Source: Pandoraea pulmonicola
Lineage (GTDB): Bacteria; Pseudomonadota; Gammaproteobacteria; Burkholderiales; Burkholderiaceae
NCBI RefSeq assembly: GCF_000815105.2
Contig: NZ_CP010310.2
Span: 4,526,001 to 4,590,000, forward strand
Length of the DNA: 64,000 nucleotides
Reading direction: 5' to 3'
Shown: piece after piece, positions 16,280 to 24,865 of the stretch
Layout of the letters: the number at the start of each line of letters is the position of its first letter
Position numbering within the stretch: position 1 is the first letter of the stretch
Translations under genes and position numbers: made by a program
Notes under the pieces: generated by a model
Database searches by the model: none
Told to the model about the DNA's origin: nothing
What the model saw: the letters and a program-made list of their open reading frames with translations, nothing else

Positions 16280-16768
16280 TCAAGACGTCATTACGCCAGA
16301 ACGGAAAGCCAGGAAGGGCTGCATTGCACCCGGCACCGGCAGCTTGTGCACGGCAGGAGAGCGCCAATCCAAGGGGTCGCTGGCGAACAACGCGTAGGTA
16401 TTGCGATAGTCGAAGCCATGCACCGCCGCCTCGTTTCGATCCACGGCAAACAGCACCTGCGAAACGCCCGCATAGAGAGCGCTCAGATAGCACATGGCAC
16501 ACGGCTCTCCCGATGCCAGCAGCGTCGTCCCATGCAGATGCGGCCTGCCGGTGGCGCGGCAAGCATCGCGGATGGCCTCGACCTCGGCGTGCGCAGTCGG
16601 GTCATGACGCTCCCGAACGCGATTGACGCCGCGCCCGAGCACAGTGCCATCGGCATCGACCACCACGGCCGCGAAAGGGATGCCGCCACGATGAACATGC
16701 GCCACCGAACAGGCCACGGCCTCCTCCATGCGTTGCGTGAAACGCGCGGCAAGGTCGCTCGCCATCAT
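16280..16768 (-). CDS. Nucleoside/base deaminase-like enzyme (CDA superfamily)
   Basis: A 162-residue zinc-dependent deaminase of the guanine deaminase / TadA-like branch. The zinc and catalytic residues are HAE (60-62) and PCAMC (89-93). It would hydrolytically remove an amino group from a purine, pyrimidine or similar heterocycle in the cytoplasm. The ATG at 16768 overlaps the stop of the second SMR gene (ATGA), so they are translationally coupled; the ATG at 16765 is equally possible. The C-terminal 40 residues (LFASDPLDWRSPAV onward) are not the tRNA-binding helix of TadA, arguing against a tRNA substrate. Its place with two SMR pumps suggests detoxification or export of a deaminated product, which is inference. 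Confidence 0.83.
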   Translation of the reverse strand: MMASDLAARFTQRMEEAVACSVAHVHRGGIPFAAVVVDADGTVLGRGVNRVRERHDPTAHAEVEAIRDACRATGRPHLHGTTLLASGEPCAMCYLSALYAGVSQVLFAVDRNEAAVHGFDYRNTYALFASDPLDWRSPAVHKLPVPGAMQPFLAFRSGVMTS

Positions 16769-17154
16769 GCAGCCACCCGCTTTTTGCCGACCTGGAGCTT
16801 CGCACTGTCGGCAAGCTTCAACCAGACGACACCGCCGATGATGACTGCCAGCCAGAAGGCCTGCGTCAGCGTGATCGGCTGGTCGAGCAACACGCTGCCG
16901 AAGACAGCCGCGCCCACTGAACCAATACCCGCCCATGCTGCGTAACCAATGCCCACGTCGATGGTTTTCAGGGCCACGCTGAGGGCATAAAGCGTCAGCA
17001 GGAAGAACACGGCGGCAGCGACAGACCAGTTCAGTACTGTGAACGCCTTGCTGCCTGCCACGCTGAGCGCGTAACCGATCTCAAACGCGCCGGCCAGCAG
17101 CAGCATGATCCATGCGCGTCCGTTGCCCTTGTTCGTTTCGTGGGGGGTTGTCAT
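16765..17154 (-). CDS. SMR-family transporter subunit, second of a pair
   Basis: A 129-residue four-helix protein of the small multidrug resistance family, with Glu in AGAFEIGYALS of helix 1 and the GYAAWAGIGSVGAA helix-3 motif. It is longer than usual at both ends: about 18 polar residues precede helix 1 and a basic KLQVGKKRVAA tail follows helix 4, a pattern seen in the larger partner of heterodimeric SMR pairs. AAGGA upstream supports 17154. The stop overlaps the deaminase start. It lies 58 bp after the first SMR gene. The two subunits probably assemble in opposite orientation as one pump. Confidence 0.86.
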   Translation of the reverse strand: MTTPHETNKGNGRAWIMLLLAGAFEIGYALSVAGSKAFTVLNWSVAAAVFFLLTLYALSVALKTIDVGIGYAAWAGIGSVGAAVFGSVLLDQPITLTQAFWLAVIIGGVVWLKLADSAKLQVGKKRVAA

Positions 17155-17212
17155 TTTGGATTCCTTGTCAAAGTTGGAATGGGGGAAAAGTGAGGGATGG
17201 TCTGTCATGGCT

Positions 17213-17533
17213 TCACGCCGCACCACTGAGTCGCAGGCCGACGACGCCGCCAATGACCAGGGCGATGCCGAGCGCCTTGCCCAGGGTCAGCCGCTGCCCG
17301 AAGAACAGCGCGCCCAGGACAACGACGCCAACGCCCGCGATGGAAGTCCAGATCGCGTAGCCCACGCCAACGTCAAAAGTCAGCAAGGCAAGACTGAGAA
17401 AGACGGTCGCGATGGCCCCACAAGCCAAGGTGGCGATCGTCCACCCCAGGCGGGTGAATCCTTTTGCATTTCCCGCGGAGATGGCGACTGCGATCTCGAA
17501 AATTACGGCGAAGCCAAGGTATAGCCAATGCAT
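17213..17533 (-). CDS. SMR-family transporter subunit, first of a pair
   Basis: A 106-residue protein of the standard SMR length with four membrane helices. Helix 1 carries Glu in AVIFEIAVAISAG, and GYAIWTSIAGVG is the helix-3 signature. The start at 17533 (MHWLYLG) is fixed by family length, with AGAGAGG upstream; the frame is open far upstream through the neighbouring gene. It lies 59 bp after the DsbA-like gene. With the next SMR gene it should form a heterodimer like EbrAB or YkkCD. Confidence 0.87.
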   Translation of the reverse strand: MHWLYLGFAVIFEIAVAISAGNAKGFTRLGWTIATLACGAIATVFLSLALLTFDVGVGYAIWTSIAGVGVVVLGALFFGQRLTLGKALGIALVIGGVVGLRLSGAA

Positions 17534-17592
17534 GATGAAAGTACCTCTCTTGAATGTGCTCCTTGCGAGGGCGGTGGGGAAAAAATCGTTGG

Positions 17593-18222
17593 TCAGGCCT
17601 GGGGAGCGAAGGTCGAGGACGACTCCCTCGAATCGCGGGCAAGTTGGTCGATGGCCCGCTTCAACTCGTCCAAGGGCGGTGTGCCCCGGAACACTCGCTG
17701 CCCGACGACGATGGTGGGAACCGAGGTGATGAGCATGTCCTCGCGGGCATGGCGTTGCGCCTCGCGGTGACGCTGGGCATAGGTTCCGTTTTCGAGTGCC
17801 AGCCGGGCTTGCTCCGGATCGAGGCCAGCATCGGCGGCAATCTCGATCAGGCATTCGGTATCGCCAATGTCCCGACCTTCCTGGAAGAAGGCCTGGAAAA
17901 CACGCATGGAGTAAGCGTGATCCAGTCCCAGGTCCTGGGCCATCGCCAGAAGCTCAAACGCCTTGGCGGTTCGCGGCTGGGGCGAAATCGACGGCAGCCG
18001 TATCGGTACGCCCAGGCGTTCGGCCAAGGGATAGACGGACCGCTGCCAGACCGCGGGCAGATACGGATCTTCCGGCTTCAGCGTCGGTTCTGGCGCGGGA
18101 CGCAGCTCGAAGGGACGCCAGCCAAGCGATATGTCCCGGTCCCCGATGGCCTCGGAAAGCACCTTTTCCGCGAGCAGGCAGAAGGGACACACGTAGTCGG
18201 AATAGATGGTGATGGATGTCAT
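17593..18222 (-). CDS. DsbA-family (FrnE-like) thiol oxidoreductase
   Basis: A 209-residue thioredoxin-fold protein of the DSBA / FrnE group, with the active site CPFC at residues 12-15 close to the N-terminus and the cis-proline loop ITSVPTIVV near residue 168. There is no signal peptide, so unlike true DsbA it should work in the cytoplasm. The start at 18222 has GAGGG five bases upstream. It is the first gene of the operon, directly under the TTGACG-N17-TAATAT promoter. FrnE relatives act as disulfide isomerases or polyketide-associated oxidoreductases; the role here is unknown, possibly oxidative or electrophile stress. Confidence 0.86.
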   Translation of the reverse strand: MTSITIYSDYVCPFCLLAEKVLSEAIGDRDISLGWRPFELRPAPEPTLKPEDPYLPAVWQRSVYPLAERLGVPIRLPSISPQPRTAKAFELLAMAQDLGLDHAYSMRVFQAFFQEGRDIGDTECLIEIAADAGLDPEQARLALENGTYAQRHREAQRHAREDMLITSVPTIVVGQRVFRGTPPLDELKRAIDQLARDSRESSSTFAPQA

Positions 18223-18238
18223 ACAGCCCTCATTTATT

Positions 18239-18300
18239 TGCATGTGCATGCATATTAATAAAGGCAAAAAGAAACGTCAAGTTATTTGCGCGTGCATGTA
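18239..18300 (-). promoter_or_regulatory. Operon promoter with two MarR-type operators
   Basis: On the minus strand a -35 TTGACG (18280-18275) and a -10 TAATAT (18257-18252) are separated by 17 bp, an almost ideal sigma-70 promoter in a GC-rich genome. A perfect palindrome TGCATG-TG-CATGCA (18239-18252) abuts the -10. A weaker copy TGCGCG-TG-CATGTA (18287-18300) sits just upstream of the -35. Both share the half-site TGYATG with the marR operator at 16245. Confidence 0.8.
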
Positions 18301-18441
18301 AATTTATTGTTGATTCGGGTGAGCACGGTGACGACGGCCATCGCTGTGCCGCCAGTCACGTGAATTCAAATCGCAGGGCCGCGCTGCCGCCCGATCGCCC
18401 ATGGCACTCCGCCGCCGTGCGCCATCGCGGCGATCCCCGGC

Positions 18442-18477
18442 CTCAATCGCTCACTCAATCGCTCACTCAATCGCTCA
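18442..18477. repeat. Three tandem copies of a 12-bp unit
   Basis: CTCAATCGCTCA is repeated exactly three times (18442, 18454, 18466). The last copy overlaps the stop codon of the amidotransferase gene. The copy number probably varies by replication slippage and would alter only the 3' end of the gene or its trailer. Confidence 0.9.
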
Positions 18478-19944
18478 GAAGCGCGTCTCGCGTGCCGCGC
18501 GCAGGAAGTTGTCGAGCACCGGCGTGCAATCGAGAAACTCCGGTCCGCCCGCGCGGTGGAACTCGGGGTGCCACTGCAAGCCCATCACGAACGGCGCCTT
18601 GCGGTAGCGAATGGCCTCGACCACGCCGTCTTCCGCACATATCGCCTCCACGCTCAGATCGCGCCCCAGCGTCTTCACCGACTGATGGTGAATCGAGTTC
18701 ACGATGGGCACGTCCACCGGCCCGAGCATCTGCGCCAGCGACGATCCTTCGGGGAACGTCAACGTATGGCGATTGTGTTCGTAGGTCTCGGTCACGTGCG
18801 GGATGGCTTCCGGCAGATCGGTCGCAATGTCCTGATGCAGCGTGCCGCCGAACGCCACGTTGATCAGTTGGCAGCCACGGCACACGCCGAGGATCGGCTT
18901 GCCCTGCTCCACGAATTCGTGCAGCAGCTCGAGCTCGTACATGTCGCGCATGCGATCGCCCTGCCACTCGTGACGTGTGGCGACTTCGGAATAGGTCAGC
19001 GGCGAAACGTCGGCGCCGCCCTGCAGCACCAGCCCGTCGAGATGCTTCGCGTAGTCGTGCAGACGGATGTGGCTCGGGTGCAGCAGGCCCTGCGTGTCGA
19101 CGGTCGGGATCATGAACACCAGCACGTCGCGCGACATCACCCAGTGCGCGATCGACTCTTCGAGATATTGCAGCGTCTTGCTGCGCAGTCCCTTCGAACC
19201 CGGCTCAGGATGGAAGATACGCGCCGAGATGCCGATCTTCAGCGTGCGCTGCGTGATGCGCTGCCCGGCGCGGTCGTACCACGCGCGAAAACGTGCCGAC
19301 ATGATGCGGCGCAGGACCGACCACGGCGAATCGCCGGCCTGGAGATACGACGGCTGACCGCCCATTGACGACGGACTGCCCGGACGCGGCGTGCTGCCAA
19401 AAGCAGGCTGATGCGGAGGTTCGCCACCGCCTGCCCCGCGCCCCGCCGCGCCACCGGCGCCTGCGCCTGCGCCTGCGCCTTCGTCAGCACCGACACCGGC
19501 AGCGTCCTGCCCGCCAATGCTGCCGCCCGCACTACCGGAACCGGCAGCCTTGACGTCCTCACGCGAAGCGTGCGCCGACTTGCCGATGGGGTTGCTGTCG
19601 GAAGCCACCTCGGCGGCCAGCGCCCTCGGTGCAGTCTGCGGCGCCTGCGAAGCGGGCTTCGCCGACGGCGCGGCAGGCCGCGTGAGCGTGTCGGGGTTCG
19701 GCGGCATATCGGAAGAGCCTTCGGCCGTGCCGGCGACCGGTTTGGCCGTCGGATGCGCGGAGGTCGGCGACGCGGGTTCGACGTAGTCGGATCCCTGCGT
19801 GGGAGACGTCGGCGTCGAACCGGATTCGGTGGCCGGACGTTTCTCCTGCGGGGTCGCGCTCTTGCTCGTCTCGCTATCAGGCTTCGGGGAATTCAGGGGC
19901 TTGGCGGGCTGCTGCGGCGATTTCGGATCTTGAGCGTCGGTCAT
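18475..19944 (-). CDS. Peptidase C26 / gamma-glutamyl-GABA hydrolase-like protein
   Basis: A 489-residue protein with two unlike halves. Residues 1 to about 215 are low-complexity and disordered, rich in Pro, Ser, Ala and Gly, including a Gly-Ala run (GAGAGAGAGG). About residues 235-485 form a class I glutamine-amidotransferase fold of the PuuD / C26 family: LQGGADVSPLTYSE, nucleophile Cys355 in LGVCRGCQ, and His/Glu in MGLQWHPEFH. It should hydrolyse gamma-glutamyl compounds such as gamma-glutamyl-GABA from polyamine breakdown. Typical family members have about 250 residues, so the N-terminal tail is an addition. No strong ribosome site precedes the ATG at 19944; an internal start such as MGGQPSYL is possible. 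Confidence 0.84.
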   Translation of the reverse strand: MTDAQDPKSPQQPAKPLNSPKPDSETSKSATPQEKRPATESGSTPTSPTQGSDYVEPASPTSAHPTAKPVAGTAEGSSDMPPNPDTLTRPAAPSAKPASQAPQTAPRALAAEVASDSNPIGKSAHASREDVKAAGSGSAGGSIGGQDAAGVGADEGAGAGAGAGGAAGRGAGGGEPPHQPAFGSTPRPGSPSSMGGQPSYLQAGDSPWSVLRRIMSARFRAWYDRAGQRITQRTLKIGISARIFHPEPGSKGLRSKTLQYLEESIAHWVMSRDVLVFMIPTVDTQGLLHPSHIRLHDYAKHLDGLVLQGGADVSPLTYSEVATRHEWQGDRMRDMYELELLHEFVEQGKPILGVCRGCQLINVAFGGTLHQDIATDLPEAIPHVTETYEHNRHTLTFPEGSSLAQMLGPVDVPIVNSIHHQSVKTLGRDLSVEAICAEDGVVEAIRYRKAPFVMGLQWHPEFHRAGGPEFLDCTPVLDNFLRAARETRF

Positions 19945-20293
19945 GATGGCGTTTTGATGGCGTCCGCGAAGGGGAAAGGGGGGTTGACCATTGCGGCTGG
20001 CAAATTATCCCGCCGCCCCGATCACGCCGCAACCGGAAAGCCGACGTCCGGCAAGAAGGCCAACGACACCGGAAAAACCCGGATGAACCCGGCGAGGGCA
20101 GCACTGTCGAATGAAGTTGTGACGCATCGAGCGTCACACGTCGCGTGACCTAAAGGCTTCGGCGTGCAAAATGATTTTTGCGCACAATCAAAACAAGTTA
20201 CGCGATTTTAGACGATATTTCTGAAAATTTCATGTAAATTACGCACTTTCGCCCGCCACCTTCGGCGGGCTCGTCCGTTTCAGGAGTCTGCAA

Positions 20294-20575
20294 GTGAAGC
20301 GCTTCCTCCGTCTGTGGCAGATCGCCCGCCACGATTTCCGCATCCTTTGGCATGCGGTTCGCGATCCCCGCCGTCCCCGCTGGCTGCTGCCGGCCGTGAC
20401 GCTGCTCGTCGTGTACCTCATCAGCCCGTTCGACTTGATCCCCGATTTCGTGCCGGTGTTCGGCCTGCTCGACGACGTGGTGGTGATCGGCATGGTCGTG
20501 CATTGGCTCGTCGGCCGTCTGCCGGCCGATGTCCGCGAGGATGCGCGCGCTCACGCGCTCACGCAGCGCGCTTGA
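20294..20575 (+). CDS. DUF1232 / YkvA-family membrane protein
   Basis: A 93-residue protein of the YkvA family (DUF1232), recognised by the hallmark LISPFDLIPDFVPVFGLLDDVVVIG. It has one or two short membrane helices and a basic N-terminus. The start is a GTG at 20294 with AGGAG seven bases upstream. The function of the family is not known; some members affect envelope or stress phenotypes. It stands alone and ends at a shared terminator with the convergent quinone reductase gene. Confidence 0.88.
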   Translation: MKRFLRLWQIARHDFRILWHAVRDPRRPRWLLPAVTLLVVYLISPFDLIPDFVPVFGLLDDVVVIGMVVHWLVGRLPADVREDARAHALTQRA

Positions 20576-20607
20576 GCGCCTTGCCCCGCCCGCCGAACGC
20601 AGGCCAT

Positions 20608-20635
20608 AAAAAAGGACGCCGAGGCGTCCTTTCTT
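20608..20635. terminator. Bidirectional terminator between ykvA-like and qorA
   Basis: AAAGGACGC pairs with GCGTCCTTT around CGAG, with an A run on the left and T run on the right, so it works for both convergent genes. Confidence 0.9.
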
Positions 20636-20655
20636 CGTTACCGGTTCCGCTCGAC

Positions 20656-21630
20656 TCACGGCATGAGCAAGGTCGAGCCGGTGGTCTTGCGCGCCTCGAG
20701 ATCGCGATGCGCCTGCGCCACGTCGGCCAGCGCGTAACGCTGATTGATCTCGATCCGGACCTTGCCGCCGGCAACGACATCGAACAGCTCGTTCGCGGTG
20801 GCTTCAAGATCGGTGCGCTTCGCGGTGTAGTTGAAAAGCGTCGGACGCGTGAAGAACAGCGAGCCGCGCGAGACGAGGTCCTCCGTGTGGATCTGCGTGA
20901 TGGGCCCGGACGCGCTGCCGAAGTTCACCATCGTGCCCAGCGGGCGCAGGCAGTCGAGCGAGCCGACGAACGTGTCCTTGCCGATCGAGTCGTAGACCAC
21001 CGGCACGCCCTCGCCGCCCGTGATCTCCTTCACGCGCTCCACGAAGTTCTCGCGCGTGTAGACGACCGGATGATCGCAGCCGTACCGGCGCGCGAGCGCA
21101 GCCTTCTCGTCGGAGCCGACCGTGCCGATCACCGTGGCGCCGAGCGCCTTGGCCCACTGGCACATGATCAGGCCCACGCCGCCGGCCGCCGCATGAATGA
21201 GGACGGTGTCGCCGGCCTTGACGGGATACGTACGGCGCAGCAGGTACTGTGCGGTCATGCCTTGCAACATCATCGCCGCGGCCTGATCGTCGCCGATCGC
21301 GTCGGGCAGCCGCACGAGCGATGCGGCCGGCATCACGCGCGCCTGCGAGTAGGCGCCGCACGGGCGGCTCGCATACGCCACGCGATCGCCCGGCTTGACA
21401 TGCGTCACGCCCTCGCCCACGGCCTCGACCACACCAGCCGCTTCCATGCCGAGCCCGGCAGGCAGCGGTTGCGGATACAGGCCGGTGCGGAAATAGACGT
21501 CGATGTAGTTCAGGCCGACGGCGTTATGGCGTACGCGCGCCTCGCCCGGGCCCGGCTCGCCGACTTCGACGTCGACGTACTTCATCACCTCCGGGCCACC
21601 GTTCTGTTCGATGCGGATTGCCTTGGTCAT
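20656..21630 (-). CDS. qorA: NADPH:quinone reductase (zeta-crystallin-like)
   Basis: A 324-residue member of the zinc-independent medium-chain dehydrogenase family. It has the GroES-like N-terminus (GLNYIDVYFRTGLYP), no zinc ligands, the NADPH-binding loop AAAGGVGLIMCQWAK and VYDSIGKDTF as in E. coli QorA. It should reduce quinones by one electron in the cytoplasm with NADPH. The length equals QorA. It lies 15 bp downstream of mgsA on the same strand, so the two and the preceding SDR gene may share a transcript. Confidence 0.9.
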   Translation of the reverse strand: MTKAIRIEQNGGPEVMKYVDVEVGEPGPGEARVRHNAVGLNYIDVYFRTGLYPQPLPAGLGMEAAGVVEAVGEGVTHVKPGDRVAYASRPCGAYSQARVMPAASLVRLPDAIGDDQAAAMMLQGMTAQYLLRRTYPVKAGDTVLIHAAAGGVGLIMCQWAKALGATVIGTVGSDEKAALARRYGCDHPVVYTRENFVERVKEITGGEGVPVVYDSIGKDTFVGSLDCLRPLGTMVNFGSASGPITQIHTEDLVSRGSLFFTRPTLFNYTAKRTDLEATANELFDVVAGGKVRIEINQRYALADVAQAHRDLEARKTTGSTLLMP

Positions 21631-21645
21631 CCTCTCTCCTTTCGC

Positions 21646-22092
21646 TCAGGGTTGCGTGCGGTTCGCCGACGGCATGGCCGCCAGACGCACGATCAATTGT
21701 TCAAGCAGCAGACGCGCCGTCGCGCTGTTGGTCGCGCACGGTACGTTGTGCACGTCGCAGGCGCGCACCAGCGCGTTGATATCGGGCTCGTGCGGCTGCG
21801 GCGTCATCGGGTCGCGCAGAAAGAGCACCATGTCCACGCGCCCTTCGGCCAGTTGTGCGCCGATCTGGAGGTCGCCGCCGTGCGGGCCGGAGAGCATGCG
21901 CTCCACCTCCAGGCCGAGTTCGTTGGCGATGCGCCCGCCGGTCGTTCCCGTCGCCACGAGCCGGCATTGGCGCAGCACGTCGACGTAATCACGGGCGACG
22001 GCAAGAATCTCGTCCTTTTTCTTGTCGTGCGCGATCAGCGCTATCCGAACATTGGGGACATTGGGAACTTGCGATTCGGTGGAGACAGTCAT
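21646..22092 (-). CDS. mgsA: Methylglyoxal synthase
   Basis: A 148-residue enzyme converting dihydroxyacetone phosphate to methylglyoxal and phosphate, a bypass of lower glycolysis when phosphate is short. The family pattern is complete: [13 protein letters not shown] at the start, the phosphate loop [22 protein letters not shown] and the catalytic aspartates in [11 protein letters not shown] and EPDI. The ATG at 22092 gives a normal length with a short extra N-terminus; its ribosome site is weak. It lies between the atypical SDR gene and qorA. Confidence 0.92.
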   Translation of the reverse strand: MTVSTESQVPNVPNVRIALIAHDKKKDEILAVARDYVDVLRQCRLVATGTTGGRIANELGLEVERMLSGPHGGDLQIGAQLAEGRVDMVLFLRDPMTPQPHEPDINALVRACDVHNVPCATNSATARLLLEQLIVRLAAMPSANRTQP

Positions 22093-22142
22093 CAAAGCGT
22101 TCGCAGCCCGTGCGGGGCCGTCCGGAAAGGGTCGCAGGAGAA

Positions 22143-22922
22143 TCAGAAGGTGCCCGGGTAGGCGCCGCCGTCGATCAGGACGTTCTGACCGGTGATGTAC
22201 CCGGCCTGCGCGCTGCACAGGAAGGCGCAGGTCGCGCCGAATTCATCGGGCCGGCCGAAGCGACGCGCCGGAATCGCGCTCGCGCGCTGACTGCGCGCCT
22301 CGTCCACGGTCTGCCCGTGCTTGTCCGCCCAGGCTTTCATCGTGCCGGCGAGACGGTCGGTATCGAACGCGCCCGGCAGCAGGTTGTTGATCGTGACATT
22401 GTGCGCCACCGTCGTGCGCGAGAGCCCGGCGACGAAGCCCGTCAAGCCGGAACGCGCACCGTTGGACAAGCCGAGAATGTCGATGGGCGCCTTCACCGCC
22501 GACGAGGTGATGTTCACGATGCGCCCGAAGCGGCGCGCGATCATGCCGTCCACGGTCGCCTTGATCAGTTCGATGGGAGTGAGCATGTTGGCGTCGAGCG
22601 CGCGGACCCAGTCGTCGCGCTGCCAGTCGCGGAAGTCGCCCGGCGGCGGGCCGCCAGCGTTGGTCACGAGGATGTCGAGCGCTGGGCAGGCTGCCAGCGC
22701 CTGCTCACGGCCCTGCGGCGTGGTGATGTCGGCGGCCACCGCCGTGACCTGAACGCCGGTCGAGGCGCGGATGTCATCGGCCGCAGCCGCGAGTGCGTCC
22801 GCCGTGCGGGCGACGATCACGACATTCACACCCGCCTCGGCCAGCGCCTGCGCACACGCGCGCCCCAGCCCCTTGCTGGCGCCGCACACCAGTGCCGTGC
22901 GCCCCTTGATACCCAGATCCAT
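22143..22922 (-). CDS. SDR-family protein lacking the catalytic Tyr-Lys
   Basis: A 259-residue short-chain dehydrogenase fold with the cofactor loop GASKGLG (14-20), NAGG (88-91) and catalytic-type serines 140-141 (NITSSAV). Where the YxxxK pair is expected (13 residues after Ser140) the sequence reads Ser153 and Arg157 (LSNGARSGL). The usual SDR proton relay is therefore absent and the reaction may differ. Close relatives are annotated as 3-oxoacyl-ACP reductase-like. It is 50 bp upstream of mgsA on the same strand, so a common transcript with mgsA and qorA is possible. Confidence 0.83.
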   Translation of the reverse strand: MDLGIKGRTALVCGASKGLGRACAQALAEAGVNVVIVARTADALAAAADDIRASTGVQVTAVAADITTPQGREQALAACPALDILVTNAGGPPPGDFRDWQRDDWVRALDANMLTPIELIKATVDGMIARRFGRIVNITSSAVKAPIDILGLSNGARSGLTGFVAGLSRTTVAHNVTINNLLPGAFDTDRLAGTMKAWADKHGQTVDEARSQRASAIPARRFGRPDEFGATCAFLCSAQAGYITGQNVLIDGGAYPGTF

Positions 22923-23192
22923 GTTCAGCCTTCAAGACAAATGAAGCATCGGACAGATGCGGCCGTGGCCGCCTTGCGACGATTCTAAGGGAATCGCGCG
23001 TGCGCCGCTGTATCTCTCCCTGTATTTCTCCTTCATGCCGGCGCACCGCGGGGGGCGTGGCAGTTCTCCCCTGCGAGCGGCGCGCCCCGGGCATTTCCCG
23101 TGCCAGCGCACCGAAACCCGGACCGGCCGCGCCCGCATCGGCTAAAATCGCGGCCATGCGGGCCATGTCGGCCCAGCCTCAGATCGCTTGCC

Positions 23193-23843
23193 ATGAAACA
23201 AGACACCCGCTTTCCAAACCTCTACATCTGCGATCATCCGCTGATCCAGCACAAGCTCTCGCATATGCGCGACAAGGAAACCTCGACGCGCACGTTCCGC
23301 GGTTTGCTGCGCGAGATCACCTTGCTCATGGGCTATGAGATCACCCGCGACCTGCCGCTCACGACCGAGCGTATTGCCACGCCGATGGTGGAAATGGACG
23401 CCCCGGTGATCGCCGGCAAGAAGCTCGCCATCGTGCCGGTGCTGCGCGCCGGCGTCGGCATGAGCGATGGCCTGCTGGACCTGGTGCCCTCGGCGCGCGT
23501 CGGGCACATCGGCGTGTATCGCGACGAGCAGCATCGTCCGGTCGAGTATCTCGTGCGCCTGCCCGACGTGGCCGATCGCCGCTTCATCCTGTGCGATCCG
23601 ATGGTGGCGACCGGCTACTCGGCCGTGCATGCCGTGGACGTGCTGCGCAAGCGCGGCGTGGAGGAAGAGAACATTGCGTTCCTGGCGCTGGTGGCCGCGC
23701 CCGAAGGCGTGAAGGTGCTCCACGACGCGCATCCGGGCGTGAAGCTGTACGTCGCCTCGCTCGACGAGCGCCTCGACGATCACGCCTACATCATTCCGGG
23801 CCTGGGCGATGCCGGCGACCGCCTGTTCGGCACGAAGAACTGA
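23193..23843 (+). CDS. upp: Uracil phosphoribosyltransferase
   Basis: A 216-residue salvage enzyme making UMP from uracil and PRPP. It has the PRPP-binding loop [21 protein letters not shown], and the uracil-binding C-terminus [17 protein letters not shown]. The length agrees exactly with the family when the ATG at 23193 is used. A -10-like TAAAAT lies at 23143. The gene stands alone and ends at a strong terminator. Confidence 0.96.
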   Translation: MKQDTRFPNLYICDHPLIQHKLSHMRDKETSTRTFRGLLREITLLMGYEITRDLPLTTERIATPMVEMDAPVIAGKKLAIVPVLRAGVGMSDGLLDLVPSARVGHIGVYRDEQHRPVEYLVRLPDVADRRFILCDPMVATGYSAVHAVDVLRKRGVEEENIAFLALVAAPEGVKVLHDAHPGVKLYVASLDERLDDHAYIIPGLGDAGDRLFGTKN

Positions 23844-23866
23844 ACGCACGTTGCCGCAGCAAAACG

Positions 23867-23890
23867 CCCCGGCACGTCCGGGGCTTTTTG
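23867..23890 (+). terminator. Rho-independent terminator of upp
   Basis: GCCCCGG pairs with CCGGGGC around CACGT and is followed by TTTTT. Confidence 0.93.
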
Positions 23891-23915
23891 TCGGTTGACG
23901 ATCGGCCGAACGCGG

Positions 23916-24839
23916 TCATCCGTTCCTGGGTCTGCGACGCGTGGCCATCGCCACACCGATAGCCGCGAGCACCATCCCGCCCCACGCCAGCGGCGGCATG
24001 TGTTCGCCGACCATGACCCACGCCGCCAGCGCGGCGGCCGGCGGCACCAGGAAGAACAGCGCCGATACGCGCGACGCCTCGCCGCGCCGGATCATCGCCA
24101 GCAACAACGAAATGGCCACGATCGAGTTGCCGATCACCAGATAGACGAGCGAAAGGCTGAGCTGCCATGTCCATTCGATGTGCATCGGCTCGAGCCACCA
24201 GGCGAGCGGCAGCGTCGCGGCAAATCCCACGGCGTACTGCACGAGGTTCGACGTGATCGGGTGCTGCCCCACCCCGAAGCGCTTTTCGTACAGCGTGCCG
24301 CAGGTGATGGCGCCCAATGCCACGAAGGTCAGCACAAGCCCCAGCACTGACGTGGCTTCCACCGCCGAGCGCGCGACGATCACGAGCGCCGCGCCCGCCA
24401 GCCCCAGGCCGAGACCGACCCAGTTCAGGCCGCTCACACGCTCGCCGACCAGATACGGCGCGGCGAGCGCCACGAGAATCGGTTGCAGCGACGTGATCAG
24501 CGCCACGCTGCCCGCCGAGACGCCCATCCGCAGCGCGAGATACGTCATGCTGAAGTACAGCGCCTGGATAAGCAGGCCGATGACGACGAGATGCCCCCAC
24601 GCCGCCGCCGTCTTCGGCAACGGCGGACGCATGACGAGCGCCAGCGGCGCGAGCAATACGAGCACGAGGCCGTAGCGCAGGGCGAGGAAGGTCAGCGCGT
24701 CGGCATACGCGAGGCCGATCTTGGCGATGGTGAAGCCGACCGACCACAGGAACAGGAAGATGAGAGGCGCGGCACGCAACCACAGCGGGTCGTGGGCAAC
24801 ACCCGTGCGTACCGGCTCAAGCGAAGGTTTCAGCGACAT
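23916..24839 (-). CDS. EamA/RhaT-family (DMT) transporter
   Basis: A 307-residue inner-membrane protein of the drug/metabolite transporter superfamily with two EamA repeats, each of five helices (about residues 22-155 and 165-295). Repeat boundaries are seen in LITSLQPILVALAAPYLVGERVS and its counterpart LFFLVPPAAALAAWVMVGEHM. Members export amino acids or other metabolites; the substrate cannot be named. The C-terminus is basic (MATRRRPRNG). It converges on upp. A long hairpin at 24866-24902 lies in its leader. Confidence 0.9.
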   Translation of the reverse strand: MSLKPSLEPVRTGVAHDPLWLRAAPLIFLFLWSVGFTIAKIGLAYADALTFLALRYGLVLVLLAPLALVMRPPLPKTAAAWGHLVVIGLLIQALYFSMTYLALRMGVSAGSVALITSLQPILVALAAPYLVGERVSGLNWVGLGLGLAGAALVIVARSAVEATSVLGLVLTFVALGAITCGTLYEKRFGVGQHPITSNLVQYAVGFAATLPLAWWLEPMHIEWTWQLSLSLVYLVIGNSIVAISLLLAMIRRGEASRVSALFFLVPPAAALAAWVMVGEHMPPLAWGGMVLAAIGVAMATRRRPRNG

Positions 24840-24865
24840 GGATTGACAGGGGGCCTGGCGAGAAT

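Noticed and set aside
19430..19500. Short GC-rich repeats in the amidotransferase tail taken for a repeat element.
   Set aside because: They are degenerate codon repeats of a Gly-Ala-rich protein segment, not a separate DNA element.
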